Shown here in pieces: positions 42,825-50,694 of a stretch of DNA of 64,000 nucleotides. The notes beneath the pieces were generated by a model. The model made no database searches. It was not told where the DNA came from and saw only the letters and a program-made list of their open reading frames with translations. The translations under genes were made by a program, and so were the position numbers. Source of the stretch: Cytophagales bacterium Alg240-R148 (GTDB lineage Bacteria > Bacteroidota > Bacteroidia > Cytophagales > Cyclobacteriaceae); assembly GCA_900537185.1 (NCBI GenBank), contig LS999826.1:558001-622000 (forward strand). Reading direction: 5' to 3'. Numbering within the stretch: the stretch's first letter is position 1; each line of letters begins with the position of its first letter.

Positions 42825-44612
42825 ATGAAGTTATTAAGACCTTTGTTGATTTTGGTTGTCGCATGCTCAACAGCCATCGCGCAGGACACCCTGAGAATCG
42901 GAATTATTCCGTATAAAACCGACGATAAGATCCTTGAATCTTATACACCAATGTTTGAGTATATTGGGAAGAAATTAAATAAGAAAATTAAAATTGACTT
43001 GGTCTCAGATAAAGAATTGGGATACAAGTTGCACCACAACCAATACGACCTTGGAGTCTTTAAACCCTTTCCATATTTAAAAGCGCACTTGGATTTTCCT
43101 GATTTAGAAGTTTTTGCATCGCATGAAGTTGGAAACGCACTTTCCTATACAGGGCTAATTATTTCAAGAAAAGATCAAAATATAAATGCTTTTAAAGATT
43201 TTAAAGGCAAACATTTTTTATTTATTAAGCCTACTTCTACCACTGGATATAGGTACCCAAAAGGGGTGTTCAAGGAACATGAAATTGATATTGACTCCAA
43301 TTATTTTGAGTATGACTTTTCTTACTCTCATGAAAAAGCCATAGATGCCTTGCTAGCTGGTGAAGCAGATGGCATTGCTGTTGCGAAATCTGAATTGATG
43401 AAAAAAGGAGTGGAGATGAATAACCTTAAGGTGCACCTAGAGTTTTCAGCACCCAACCACGCCTATGTTTTTAGCCCGAAGTTAGACACCGCCGCAATGG
43501 CAGCCATACAATACGCCATGTTCCACGCCTCAAAAGACCCAGATTCGTATGGCATTTTTGAAAACTCATTGGAAATTACTAATTGGAAAAAGGTAAATGA
43601 CAACCATTACAATTATTTGAGACGTTATTTAAGGATTGTTAGGGTACAACCCTCGGTGCGCATAGATTTTGATTTTAAAGAAAGTGCGGCGAAGGCATTG
43701 AATCAAAAAGGAGATGTACAACATGTGGTGGAAAGTAATGTGAAAGATGAATTGAAGGCTACAAAAAGATTCCGGTGGAAAAAAAGTGGGGCAGTGAACT
43801 ACGAGCTTCATGTTATTGTATCCCAACTGCACGATGAAATGATGTTTTACAAGTTGTACAACGGAGAAGAAAAAATTGGAGAGGGGGAGGTTACAAAAAA
43901 TCAGATCTGGCAATTCCTTCCAGCCATGGTCCGCAACGATTTCTTAGGTTCCATTGAGGAGGAGACAGATTTGTTGTTTAATGGGAAAGAATATTTCATT
44001 ACCATGGGGAAGAATGATGGGTACAACCAAGAAGATTATGGTTTTTTTGTTAAAAAAACTGGTGCGCCGCTGCAAGTGTCAAAGTTAAATGATTTGAACA
44101 TATATTTTGAAGAAGGAACAATAGGAGATGGCGCTAAAGTATTGGTTAAATACCTGAATAAAGATTTAGAATCCAATGCCTCGATTATGGATAATTTTGA
44201 AGTAGACGGGTTTTGGAACGATAATTTCTGGGATAAGCTTGGGTTGCTCGTAGGGGTTTTGTTGGCTGTGTTTTCCGGTGTGGTAGGTTGGGTTTTTCAG
44301 ACCAGGAAAAAGCGCAAATTCAAGTATATATTGAACCAAACTAAAGACCTGTTTCAAGAAATGTATGAAGACAAGATTAAGATGGAAACCAAATTAATCG
44401 AACTCAAACACAACATTTCTGAAGAACTAGAGAAGGGTAGTATCAATGAAAATCAGTTTTTAATCCTTAAAACCAAGCTAGATGAAATTGAAAGTCATTT
44501 GAGTAAAACCCAAGAGGTAAACGAAGAGATCGAATCTTTGCAAAATGAAACGAAAAAGGCAGGAGATCTTTTGCCCGATGAAGAAAATACTGATTCAGAA
44601 GAAAAAAAATAA
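42825..44612 (+). CDS. PhnD-like periplasmic receptor fused to a membrane helix and coiled coil
   Basis: The 595-residue protein has a signal peptide (ending AIAQ) and a PhnD/phosphonate-binding-type domain (about 20-275). That domain shows LRIGIIPYKTDDKI, GYKLHHNQYDLGVFKPFPYL and HEKAIDALLAGEADGIAV. A second periplasmic region (about 280-465) of unknown fold follows, then one membrane helix (about 471-491) and a cytoplasmic coiled coil of about 100 residues with an acidic end. Free transporter subunits lack such a tail, so this is probably a receptor, as in PhnD-like sensor kinases such as TtrS. It has no known output domain. Partner genes for an ABC transporter are absent. Confidence 0.78.
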   Translation: MKLLRPLLILVVACSTAIAQDTLRIGIIPYKTDDKILESYTPMFEYIGKKLNKKIKIDLVSDKELGYKLHHNQYDLGVFKPFPYLKAHLDFPDLEVFASHEVGNALSYTGLIISRKDQNINAFKDFKGKHFLFIKPTSTTGYRYPKGVFKEHEIDIDSNYFEYDFSYSHEKAIDALLAGEADGIAVAKSELMKKGVEMNNLKVHLEFSAPNHAYVFSPKLDTAAMAAIQYAMFHASKDPDSYGIFENSLEITNWKKVNDNHYNYLRRYLRIVRVQPSVRIDFDFKESAAKALNQKGDVQHVVESNVKDELKATKRFRWKKSGAVNYELHVIVSQLHDEMMFYKLYNGEEKIGEGEVTKNQIWQFLPAMVRNDFLGSIEEETDLLFNGKEYFITMGKNDGYNQEDYGFFVKKTGAPLQVSKLNDLNIYFEEGTIGDGAKVLVKYLNKDLESNASIMDNFEVDGFWNDNFWDKLGLLVGVLLAVFSGVVGWVFQTRKKRKFKYILNQTKDLFQEMYEDKIKMETKLIELKHNISEELEKGSINENQFLILKTKLDEIESHLSKTQEVNEEIESLQNETKKAGDLLPDEENTDSEEKK

Positions 44613-44628
44613 AAGTACTACAAGTGAC

Positions 44629-44662
44629 AAACAGGGCAATCCCCGTTTGGGATGCCCTGTTT
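44629..44662 (+). terminator. Terminator of the PhnD-like receptor gene
   Basis: AAACAGGGCA, internal TCCC/GGGA, TGCCCTGTTT: a long interrupted stem 16 bases past the stop. The T tract is short. Confidence 0.7.
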
Positions 44663-44737
44663 ACATATTTATAAACCTGTACCAATTTATAAAATCTTAT
44701 CTGTTGTTTGGATGGGTTGGATACCCGTCCTGCCAGT

Positions 44738-45841
44738 TTAAAACGACCCAATAAACGCAACGCCAAATGTGGCTTGAGAATGCACCAAACCCTCGTCCTT
44801 TTTTTCAAAGAATGGGTCCTGCGATTGGTCGAACCTTATTTCTGGTTTGACCATAAAATGCTCATTGGACAACCCAATGTGCCCTGTTAATGTAAGTGAG
44901 TTGACAACAACTGGTCCGAAATAGCGCACCCCCTTTTTGTCGTTGAAATGCTCTCCTCTTATGCCAAGTTTGAATATGTCAGAAATAGCATAATCGGCAT
45001 ACAGTGCCACACCATACCAGTCTGCATCTTCTGACCAAGGATCATCATCGGTACGCTCACTAGCTCCCGTTTTAAATGTACCATATGCAGCATTAATGCC
45101 CACATGAAAGGGATCCGAAATAGTGAAAGAAGAAGTTAGATCATAGAGGTTGACAAAAGAACCTTTGTGTGTTCCGAAGTTGGATACGCCATCGTACTCA
45201 TCTCCACCAATCCAATTGAGGTAGATGTCTACCTGTTCGGAAGGCGCAATGTGGGTTTGAAAGCCAATTGATTTTTTGTCGTTGTAATCTTGTAAAGCAT
45301 CCCATCCATTTAACAAGCCAACCATAAATTCTATGTGCTCGCTAGCGGCAAAATCTAATTTTGCACCGGTATGGTAGAAAGGCCCATTGCCGAACAAATA
45401 AGAAAGACTATAATTAAAATTGGCATTGGCCTCTATTACCTCGTAGCCAATGTGGGTGCCAAACTGACCTACAGTTAATTTGAGTTTGTCGGTAAAAGCA
45501 TAGGCCACATAGGCTTGTTTTAATAAGACAGCGGTTCCTTGGTTGCCGAAATTACCCAAATTGGCATTTGGCCCAAAAGTAAGATCGGCCATTACCTCTA
45601 GCTTATCGTAATTGTATGCCAGTTGGGCTTGAATTAGACCCAATGAAAAGGTGTTGTGTTTGGTGTCAAATATTCTACCACCATTCAATCCAGATTCGGG
45701 CTGGTTGAAGTTATAGGTGTAAAAGATGTCTGCATAACCAGAGGCACTAAAATCGTCTGTCCAGTCCTTGGTTTCCTGTGCGTCAACTAATTCGAAAAAG
45801 AAAGTTGAGAGGATCAATAAAAGGTAAAATTTTAATTTCAT
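44738..45841 (-). CDS. Outer-membrane beta-barrel porin next to amt
   Basis: The 367-residue protein has a signal peptide (ending VDAQ) and a 16-strand-like barrel: FSASGYADIFYTYNFNQPES, LIQAQLAYNYDKLEVMADLTF, YVAYAFTDKLKLTVGQFGTHIGYE and a final FGVAFIGSF. It resembles the putative OmpL-like/BBP2 porins that sit beside ammonium transporters in many Bacteroidota genomes. A role in letting ammonium or another small solute reach the periplasm is inferred from location. The upstream gap of 325 bases to amt holds several hairpins. Confidence 0.8.
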   Translation of the reverse strand: MKLKFYLLLILSTFFFELVDAQETKDWTDDFSASGYADIFYTYNFNQPESGLNGGRIFDTKHNTFSLGLIQAQLAYNYDKLEVMADLTFGPNANLGNFGNQGTAVLLKQAYVAYAFTDKLKLTVGQFGTHIGYEVIEANANFNYSLSYLFGNGPFYHTGAKLDFAASEHIEFMVGLLNGWDALQDYNDKKSIGFQTHIAPSEQVDIYLNWIGGDEYDGVSNFGTHKGSFVNLYDLTSSFTISDPFHVGINAAYGTFKTGASERTDDDPWSEDADWYGVALYADYAISDIFKLGIRGEHFNDKKGVRYFGPVVVNSLTLTGHIGLSNEHFMVKPEIRFDQSQDPFFEKKDEGLVHSQATFGVAFIGSF

Positions 45842-46166
45842 AAGAGTTGTTTTTTGTGATTAACAATTCGAATATTCAATGGAAGGCCACTGTGTTAAGT
45901 GTGCAACCACTAAATACACTTCTGTAGAAAATGTAAATTTCTTTTATTGGTACAGGAAAATACAGCAAACCACTTGGTTCAATGGTAGGTGTTTAACAGG
46001 CCAGGCCTGCGCAAGGGAGCCATGCAATGCGTTTTCATTGCAAGAATGGAATAGTAAGCTAGTGTTGTAGTATGCGCCAGCTAGAAATTTGGGTTTAAGC
46101 TTCGGATGAGGAGTGGCACCAGCCACTCCTTTATCCTACACACAAGTATAATTTATCAATTATAAA
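45842..46166. other. Hairpin-rich intergenic region between amt and its porin
   Basis: This is the longest gene-free stretch. It is richer in G and C than other gaps and holds AAGTGT/ACACTT (45897-45921), the odd palindrome CAGGCCAGGCCTG (45997-46009), TGCAATG-CGTTTT-CATTGCA (46023-46042) and AGGAGTGGC-ACCA-GCCACTCCT (46109-46130). The last lies 37 bases past the amt stop and may be its terminator, though without a T tract. Small open frames on both strands have no start context or known similarity. It could be a structured leader of the porin mRNA, a small RNA or a dispersed repeat. Confidence 0.5.
46109..46130. terminator. Possible terminator or RNA hairpin downstream of amt
   Basis: AGGAGTGGC, loop ACCA, GCCACTCCT: perfect 9-base stem. 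No proper T run in either direction, so it may work as a processing or stability hairpin. Confidence 0.4.
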
Positions 46167-47480
46167 TTATTCATCGAAAGTTATAGAGTATCCTCTTATT
46201 CCATGCTCATGGCTGTCCAGCCCTTCCTCTTCGTGTTCTGGAGATACTCTAATTCCTATTGTTTTTTTAATTATGTAAAATATTGCAAAGGCAACAGTAA
46301 AAGATACACCTGTGCATATGAAAACACTTTTAAGTTGTATTAAAAATTGTGCTCCTCCAGCTTTAGAACCTAATATGCCAACAGCCAAAGTACCCAATAC
46401 CCCGCATACAAAGTGGACAGGAACTGCACCAACGCAGTCGTCAATTTTTAATTTGTCCATCCAAACGGAAGCCAAGACTACCACGATACCTGAGGTGAGT
46501 CCTATTAACATGGCCTCATTGGGAGACATTAAATCTGCTCCAGCTGTAATACCAACTAGGCCAGCCAAAATACCATTGAGTACCATTGCCAAATCGAGCC
46601 TTTTGATAACCAGGTAAGCACATAAAAACCCTCCGACACCACCAGCAGCTGCTGCTAGGCAGGTGTTTACCAACACCAAAGAGGTGGCAGCAGGGTCTGC
46701 AGAAAGCACGGAGCCTCCGTTGAAACCGAACCATCCAAACCACAATAAAAAGACACCTATTGTAGCTAAAGGAACGGAGGCACCCGGCTTTGCATTTACT
46801 TTTCCTTTCTCATATTTTCCAATTCTCGGTCCGATAATCAAAATACCAGCCAGGGCTGCAGCACCGCCTACGGCGTGTACCAGGGTAGAGCCTGCAAAAT
46901 CATAGAATCCCCAAGAATCCAACATGCCACCACCCCATTTCCAACTTCCAATAATTGGGTATACCAGGCTTAAAAAGATAATGGAGAAAATAAGGTAACC
47001 TGAAATTTTAATACGTTCTGCAACGGCCCCAGAAACAATGGTTGCTGCAGTGGCGGCGAACATACCTTGGAATAAAAAGTCTGTCCAATAGGTATATCCA
47101 GTATTGTAAGCAAGCCCGGCCGTATCATTTAGAAAGAAACCACTAAAGTCGATCCAACCAGGGCCGTCTGCAAACTCGGGGTACATGAGGTTGAATCCAA
47201 TGACAGCATAAGACAAAAGACCAATAATGGGGGTAAGGGTATTTTTAAATAGAATGTTAACAGTGTTTTTAGCTTGTGTAAAACCTGCCTCCACTCCGGC
47301 GAAACCAAGATGCATAATGAATACAAGGGCTATGCATACCATCATCCATAAATTATTTACTGTAAGAAAGTCAGCTGGGTTGATTACAGGGGCGGCAGCA
47401 ACAGAATTAGCCGCTACTTCTGCGCTCGTAGTGCTTAAGGCCAACAAACTGTCGGTTTTTGTCAATACTTCTTCTTTCAT
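46167..47480 (-). CDS. amt: Ammonium transporter (Amt/Mep/Rh family)
   Basis: The 437-residue protein has 11 predicted helices and the Amt signatures GFAGVEAGFTQAKN, DFAGSTLVHAVGGAAALAG (first of the twin histidines) and AVPVHFVCGVLGTLAVG (second histidine). These line the ammonium channel of the inner membrane. An N-terminal extension of about 40 residues, rich in Ala and Ser, precedes the first helix. The acidic C-terminal tail (HEEEGLDSHEHGIRGYS) carries the HEHGIRGYS region that normally contacts regulators. No glnK follows. Its neighbours produce ammonium (nrfHA), and a porin lies downstream. Confidence 0.95.
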   Translation of the reverse strand: MKEEVLTKTDSLLALSTTSAEVAANSVAAAPVINPADFLTVNNLWMMVCIALVFIMHLGFAGVEAGFTQAKNTVNILFKNTLTPIIGLLSYAVIGFNLMYPEFADGPGWIDFSGFFLNDTAGLAYNTGYTYWTDFLFQGMFAATAATIVSGAVAERIKISGYLIFSIIFLSLVYPIIGSWKWGGGMLDSWGFYDFAGSTLVHAVGGAAALAGILIIGPRIGKYEKGKVNAKPGASVPLATIGVFLLWFGWFGFNGGSVLSADPAATSLVLVNTCLAAAAGGVGGFLCAYLVIKRLDLAMVLNGILAGLVGITAGADLMSPNEAMLIGLTSGIVVVLASVWMDKLKIDDCVGAVPVHFVCGVLGTLAVGILGSKAGGAQFLIQLKSVFICTGVSFTVAFAIFYIIKKTIGIRVSPEHEEEGLDSHEHGIRGYSITFDE

Positions 47481-47775
47481 GATCGTTGAATTTAAATTTG
47501 TTCTAGTGGTTTAAAAGAGCGCTTATTGTTATTGGTTTGTTAAATATATAGGTGTGTGGGTTGTATTCCATCATGAATTAGTAATATTTACATTATTTTT
47601 AATTTATAGGGTTAAAAATTGATGAGATTTTAATTTATTTACGTGAAAAAATGTTTTCAAGGGTTTTTTTTGAGTTTGAGTGGTTTCGTTTGAGTATTCG
47701 TTTTCTAAAGGGGTATTTTTTGAACCCCGACTATTTTATGATGTTTATTCCACTAGTATTTTTTAATTTTATTCC

Positions 47776-48471
47776 ATGAATGCATCCTTTTTATCAGGCA
47801 CGCAGTGCAACCACGAGTTATGGGCTTTGCTTTGGCCTTATTTAAAATCATTTAACCACTATGTCGATACCATTGCGTGTAATGGGTTCGATGCAATTGA
47901 CGAGCAAATCGACCAACACCTTTCGGAGCACCAACCCAGCCATTTAGTTGGATTTTCGATGGGGGGGTATGCTGCACTGCATTACGCTTTGAACCACCAA
48001 AAACAAATTAGATCCTTGGTGCTTATTGGCACATCGGTAAATGGTTTGTCTGAGGAAGAAAAAAACCTTAGGAGTGGGTACATAGATTTTCTAAAGAAGA
48101 ACGATTACAAAGGACTGTCTTTAAAAAGAATTCAGCAGTTCTTGTCAGAATCCAATAAAGACAATGAAGAATTAATAGGGATAATAAAAAAAATGGACCT
48201 TACCATTGGCAAAGAGGGTGCCATAAGACAACTGGAAACAACAACGGAGCGCGTGTCTTTAATGGGCCGCTTGAGAGAATTGAAAATACCGGTACTATTA
48301 ATAGGTGCACAATTCGATACTTTTGTGGATCGATCTACCCTGTTGGAAATGAAAGGCGAGATTAAAAAAAGCAAATTCAAATTAATCAAACACAGTGGGC
48401 ACATGCTCCCATTAGAACGACCAAAAAAATTGGCGAAGACTTTAAATAATTGGTTTGAAAAATATAATTAA
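47776..48471 (+). CDS. Alpha/beta hydrolase
   Basis: The 231-residue hydrolase has the nucleophile elbow GFSMGGYAALHYAL. The acid is in LLIGAQFDTFVD and the catalytic histidine in HSGHMLPLERP, so the triad is complete. There is no signal peptide, so it is cytoplasmic. A central lid-like helical region (about 95-165) could confer specificity. The substrate is unknown; esterase, peptidase or MenH-like activity are all possible. It is probably co-transcribed with the alcohol dehydrogenase that starts 57 bases later. Confidence 0.8.
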   Translation: MNASFLSGTQCNHELWALLWPYLKSFNHYVDTIACNGFDAIDEQIDQHLSEHQPSHLVGFSMGGYAALHYALNHQKQIRSLVLIGTSVNGLSEEEKNLRSGYIDFLKKNDYKGLSLKRIQQFLSESNKDNEELIGIIKKMDLTIGKEGAIRQLETTTERVSLMGRLRELKIPVLLIGAQFDTFVDRSTLLEMKGEIKKSKFKLIKHSGHMLPLERPKKLAKTLNNWFEKYN

Positions 48472-48528
48472 CAAGAGGGAACTTAAAACCTAACGCGCCA
48501 GTTCCTTTAAAAAATAAAACCATTCGGT

Positions 48529-49689
48529 ATGTTAAACTTTGATTTTAAGAATCCAACAAAAATAATATTTGGCAAAGGTCAAATGGCAGTGTTACCTAAG
48601 GAAATTCCTGCAGATGCTAAAATACTATTGTTGTATGGTGGTGGAAGTATAAAAAAAAATGGTATTTACGAGCAGGTAAAAGAAGCCCTATCTGATTTTG
48701 AAGTAGTGGAGTTTGGAGGGATACCTGCTAATCCCGAATACCAAGTGCTTCTTAAGGCATTGGAAATAATTAAAAGCGAAAAAATCACTTTTTTACTCGC
48801 AGTTGGCGGTGGTTCTGTAATTGATGGTACCAAATTTTTATCCTCTGCAGCATTGTATGAAGGCGAAGACCCATGGGAAATTCTTAAAAAGCCAATCAGA
48901 ACTTTTGTAGGCATGCCTTTTGGCTGTGTGCTTACTTTGCCAGCTACTGGTTCTGAAATGAACTCTGGGGCGGTAATTACAAGGGCAGATTCTAAAGAAA
49001 AATTAGGTATGGGTGGTCCGGGTCTTTTTCCTCAATTTTCTATATTGGATCCTGAGGTCATTCAATCCATACCGGTGAGACAATTAGAGAATGGTATTGT
49101 AGATGCCTTTAACCATGTCTTAGAACAATATATTACTTTTCCGGCAGGGGCATCCCTTCAAGATCGCTTTGCAGAAAGCATCTTACAAACATTAATTGAA
49201 GTAGGGCCAAAGGTAATTGAAAACCCTTCAGATTATGCGGCGGCATCTAATTTTATGTGGAGTTGTACGATGGCTTTAAATGGTCTCATTCAAAAAGGGG
49301 TGCCAACAGATTGGGCGGTGCATGCGATCGGCCATGAGTTGACTGCCCTATTTGGCATTGACCACGCCCGAACTTTGGCCATAATTGGACCCAACCACTA
49401 CCAATATAATTTTGAAGCGAAAAAAGAAAAATTAGCGCAGTATGCCGAACGTGTTTGGGGTATTAGCAATGGTAGTGTAGAAGAAAAGGCCCAGGCGGGA
49501 ATAGACAAAACCAAATCGTTCTATACCCAATTGAACGTGTCATACAAGTTATCGGATTATACAGCTGATTACAATGGTGTTGCTACTACCATAGCAAACC
49601 GACTAGATGCAAGAGGGTGGGTCAAACTAGGCGAAAATAAAAACATTACGCCCAAAGATGTTGAGAAAATTGTAGAAATGAGTTACTAA
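48529..49689 (+). CDS. yqhD: Iron-containing alcohol dehydrogenase (YqhD-like)
   Basis: The 386-residue protein follows E. coli YqhD closely: FKNPTKIIFGKG, YGGGSIKKNGIY, VGGGSVIDGTKF (NADP site), LPATGSEMNSGAVI, the metal ligands in DAFNHVLEQYI and in HAIGHELTALFGIDHARTLAI, and TLAIIGPNHYQ near the end. Such enzymes reduce short-chain and peroxidation-derived aldehydes with NADPH and are often linked to oxidative stress. They are cytoplasmic. A near-perfect terminator follows. Confidence 0.92.
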   Translation: MLNFDFKNPTKIIFGKGQMAVLPKEIPADAKILLLYGGGSIKKNGIYEQVKEALSDFEVVEFGGIPANPEYQVLLKALEIIKSEKITFLLAVGGGSVIDGTKFLSSAALYEGEDPWEILKKPIRTFVGMPFGCVLTLPATGSEMNSGAVITRADSKEKLGMGGPGLFPQFSILDPEVIQSIPVRQLENGIVDAFNHVLEQYITFPAGASLQDRFAESILQTLIEVGPKVIENPSDYAAASNFMWSCTMALNGLIQKGVPTDWAVHAIGHELTALFGIDHARTLAIIGPNHYQYNFEAKKEKLAQYAERVWGISNGSVEEKAQAGIDKTKSFYTQLNVSYKLSDYTADYNGVATTIANRLDARGWVKLGENKNITPKDVEKIVEMSY

Positions 49690-49706
49690 GAATTTACACC
49701 AAAGAA

Positions 49707-49743
49707 GCATAAAAAAACCGAGAATATCTCGGTTTTTTTATGC
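49707..49743 (+). terminator. Terminator after yqhD-like gene
   Basis: GCATAAAAAAACCGAGA, loop ATA, TCTCGGTTTTTTTATGC: 17-base perfect stem with T run. Confidence 0.95.
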
Positions 49744-49818
49744 CCACCACAATATCCATAAAGTAAATATAGTTATCTTATCGGAGCATCATTTTGGTAC
49801 AACTTAAACCATACATTC

Positions 49819-50658
49819 TTGATTAAATTATTTTTCTGTTGCCCGTGTATCGTATTCTTTCCTTTGCTTGTATCTGCCCAAAATGGAGTGGAGTTGACCA
49901 AACAAATGATTGCTTCGACCAAACGCATTCAAACCATTCAGTATAAAATGGAAAAACGCGAAAGAGTCGATGGAGAACTGACCTTTCAAAAAGTTGCTGT
50001 TAAATTAAATAGGCACCCCTACAAAGTATACAGCTACCAATTGCTGCCCAAAAAGGGATTAGAATTGCTTTATGTTCCTTCTGAGCACAGACAGGCCCTG
50101 GTTAACCCAAATGGTTTTCCTTGGATCAACATTCGGCTCGACCCTATGGGCAATAGAATGAGAAAAAACCAACACCATACCATCAATCGATCGGGTTATG
50201 ATTTTTTCATATCAATAATTGAACACCTATTGAACAAACATAAAGCCAATATCCAACAAATGGTGCGTGTGAACAAAGATGTGTATGTTAGCGGTAGGAA
50301 ATGTTGGGAAATAGAACTCAACAATCCCAATTATAAAATTGTTCAATACAAGGTGAAAAATGGTGAAAACCTAGTAGAAATTGGAGACAGGTACAAAATA
50401 AATGATTACAGAATAATTGAGTTAAACGACCAAGTGGATGGATTTAACGACGTAAGTGCAGGACAGCTAATAAAAATACCCAATGATTTTGCTCCTAAGA
50501 TGCTATTGAGCATTGACAAGGAACGCATGGTACCCATGAAGGTTGCGGTGTACAATGAAAACGGTTTGTTTGAAGAATATTTGTACAGCGATGTTGTAAT
50601 CAACCCAAAATTTAAGTCCGATGAATTTAAAGAAGGGTTTAAAGGGTATAAGTTTTAG
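49819..50658 (+). CDS. DUF1571-like secreted protein with inserted LysM domain
   Basis: The 279-residue protein starts at TTG 49819. This is supported by a signal peptide (IKLFFCCPCIVFFPLLVSAQ) that any later Met would remove. Residues 24-172 and 225-279 resemble DUF1571, a LolA-like half-barrel (IQTIQYKMEKRERVDG, VYSYQLLPKKGLELLYV, RKCWEIELN). Between them, residues 176-222 form a LysM motif (YKVKNGENLVEIGDRYKIND and AGQLIKIPNDF), which binds peptidoglycan or similar glycans. A LysM inserted inside this fold is unusual. It acts in the periplasm or at the cell wall; function is unknown. A bidirectional terminator follows. Confidence 0.78.
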   Translation: MIKLFFCCPCIVFFPLLVSAQNGVELTKQMIASTKRIQTIQYKMEKRERVDGELTFQKVAVKLNRHPYKVYSYQLLPKKGLELLYVPSEHRQALVNPNGFPWINIRLDPMGNRMRKNQHHTINRSGYDFFISIIEHLLNKHKANIQQMVRVNKDVYVSGRKCWEIELNNPNYKIVQYKVKNGENLVEIGDRYKINDYRIIELNDQVDGFNDVSAGQLIKIPNDFAPKMLLSIDKERMVPMKVAVYNENGLFEEYLYSDVVINPKFKSDEFKEGFKGYKF

Positions 50659-50659
50659 G

Positions 50660-50689
50660 AAAAGAGGCCGAATGCCAACGGCCTCTTTT
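50660..50689. terminator. Bidirectional terminator
   Basis: AAAAGAGGCCG, 8-base loop, CGGCCTCTTTT between convergent genes; A and T tracts on both sides serve either strand. Confidence 0.9.
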
Positions 50690-50694
50690 GTTGG

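Noticed and set aside
45944-46126. 60-residue open frame on the minus strand between amt and porin
   Set aside because: It has no start context, no recognisable family and overlaps several hairpins; a structured non-coding segment explains the region better.
45842-46166. Known glutamine riboswitch
   Set aside because: The hairpins do not reproduce the conserved glutamine riboswitch core that I remember from cyanobacteria, and the location downstream of amt does not fit.
47481-47775. Sigma-54 or PII-type control site upstream of amt
   Set aside because: I found no GG-N10-GC element; only a weak GGGGT/ACCCC repeat at 47710-47728 in AT-rich DNA.
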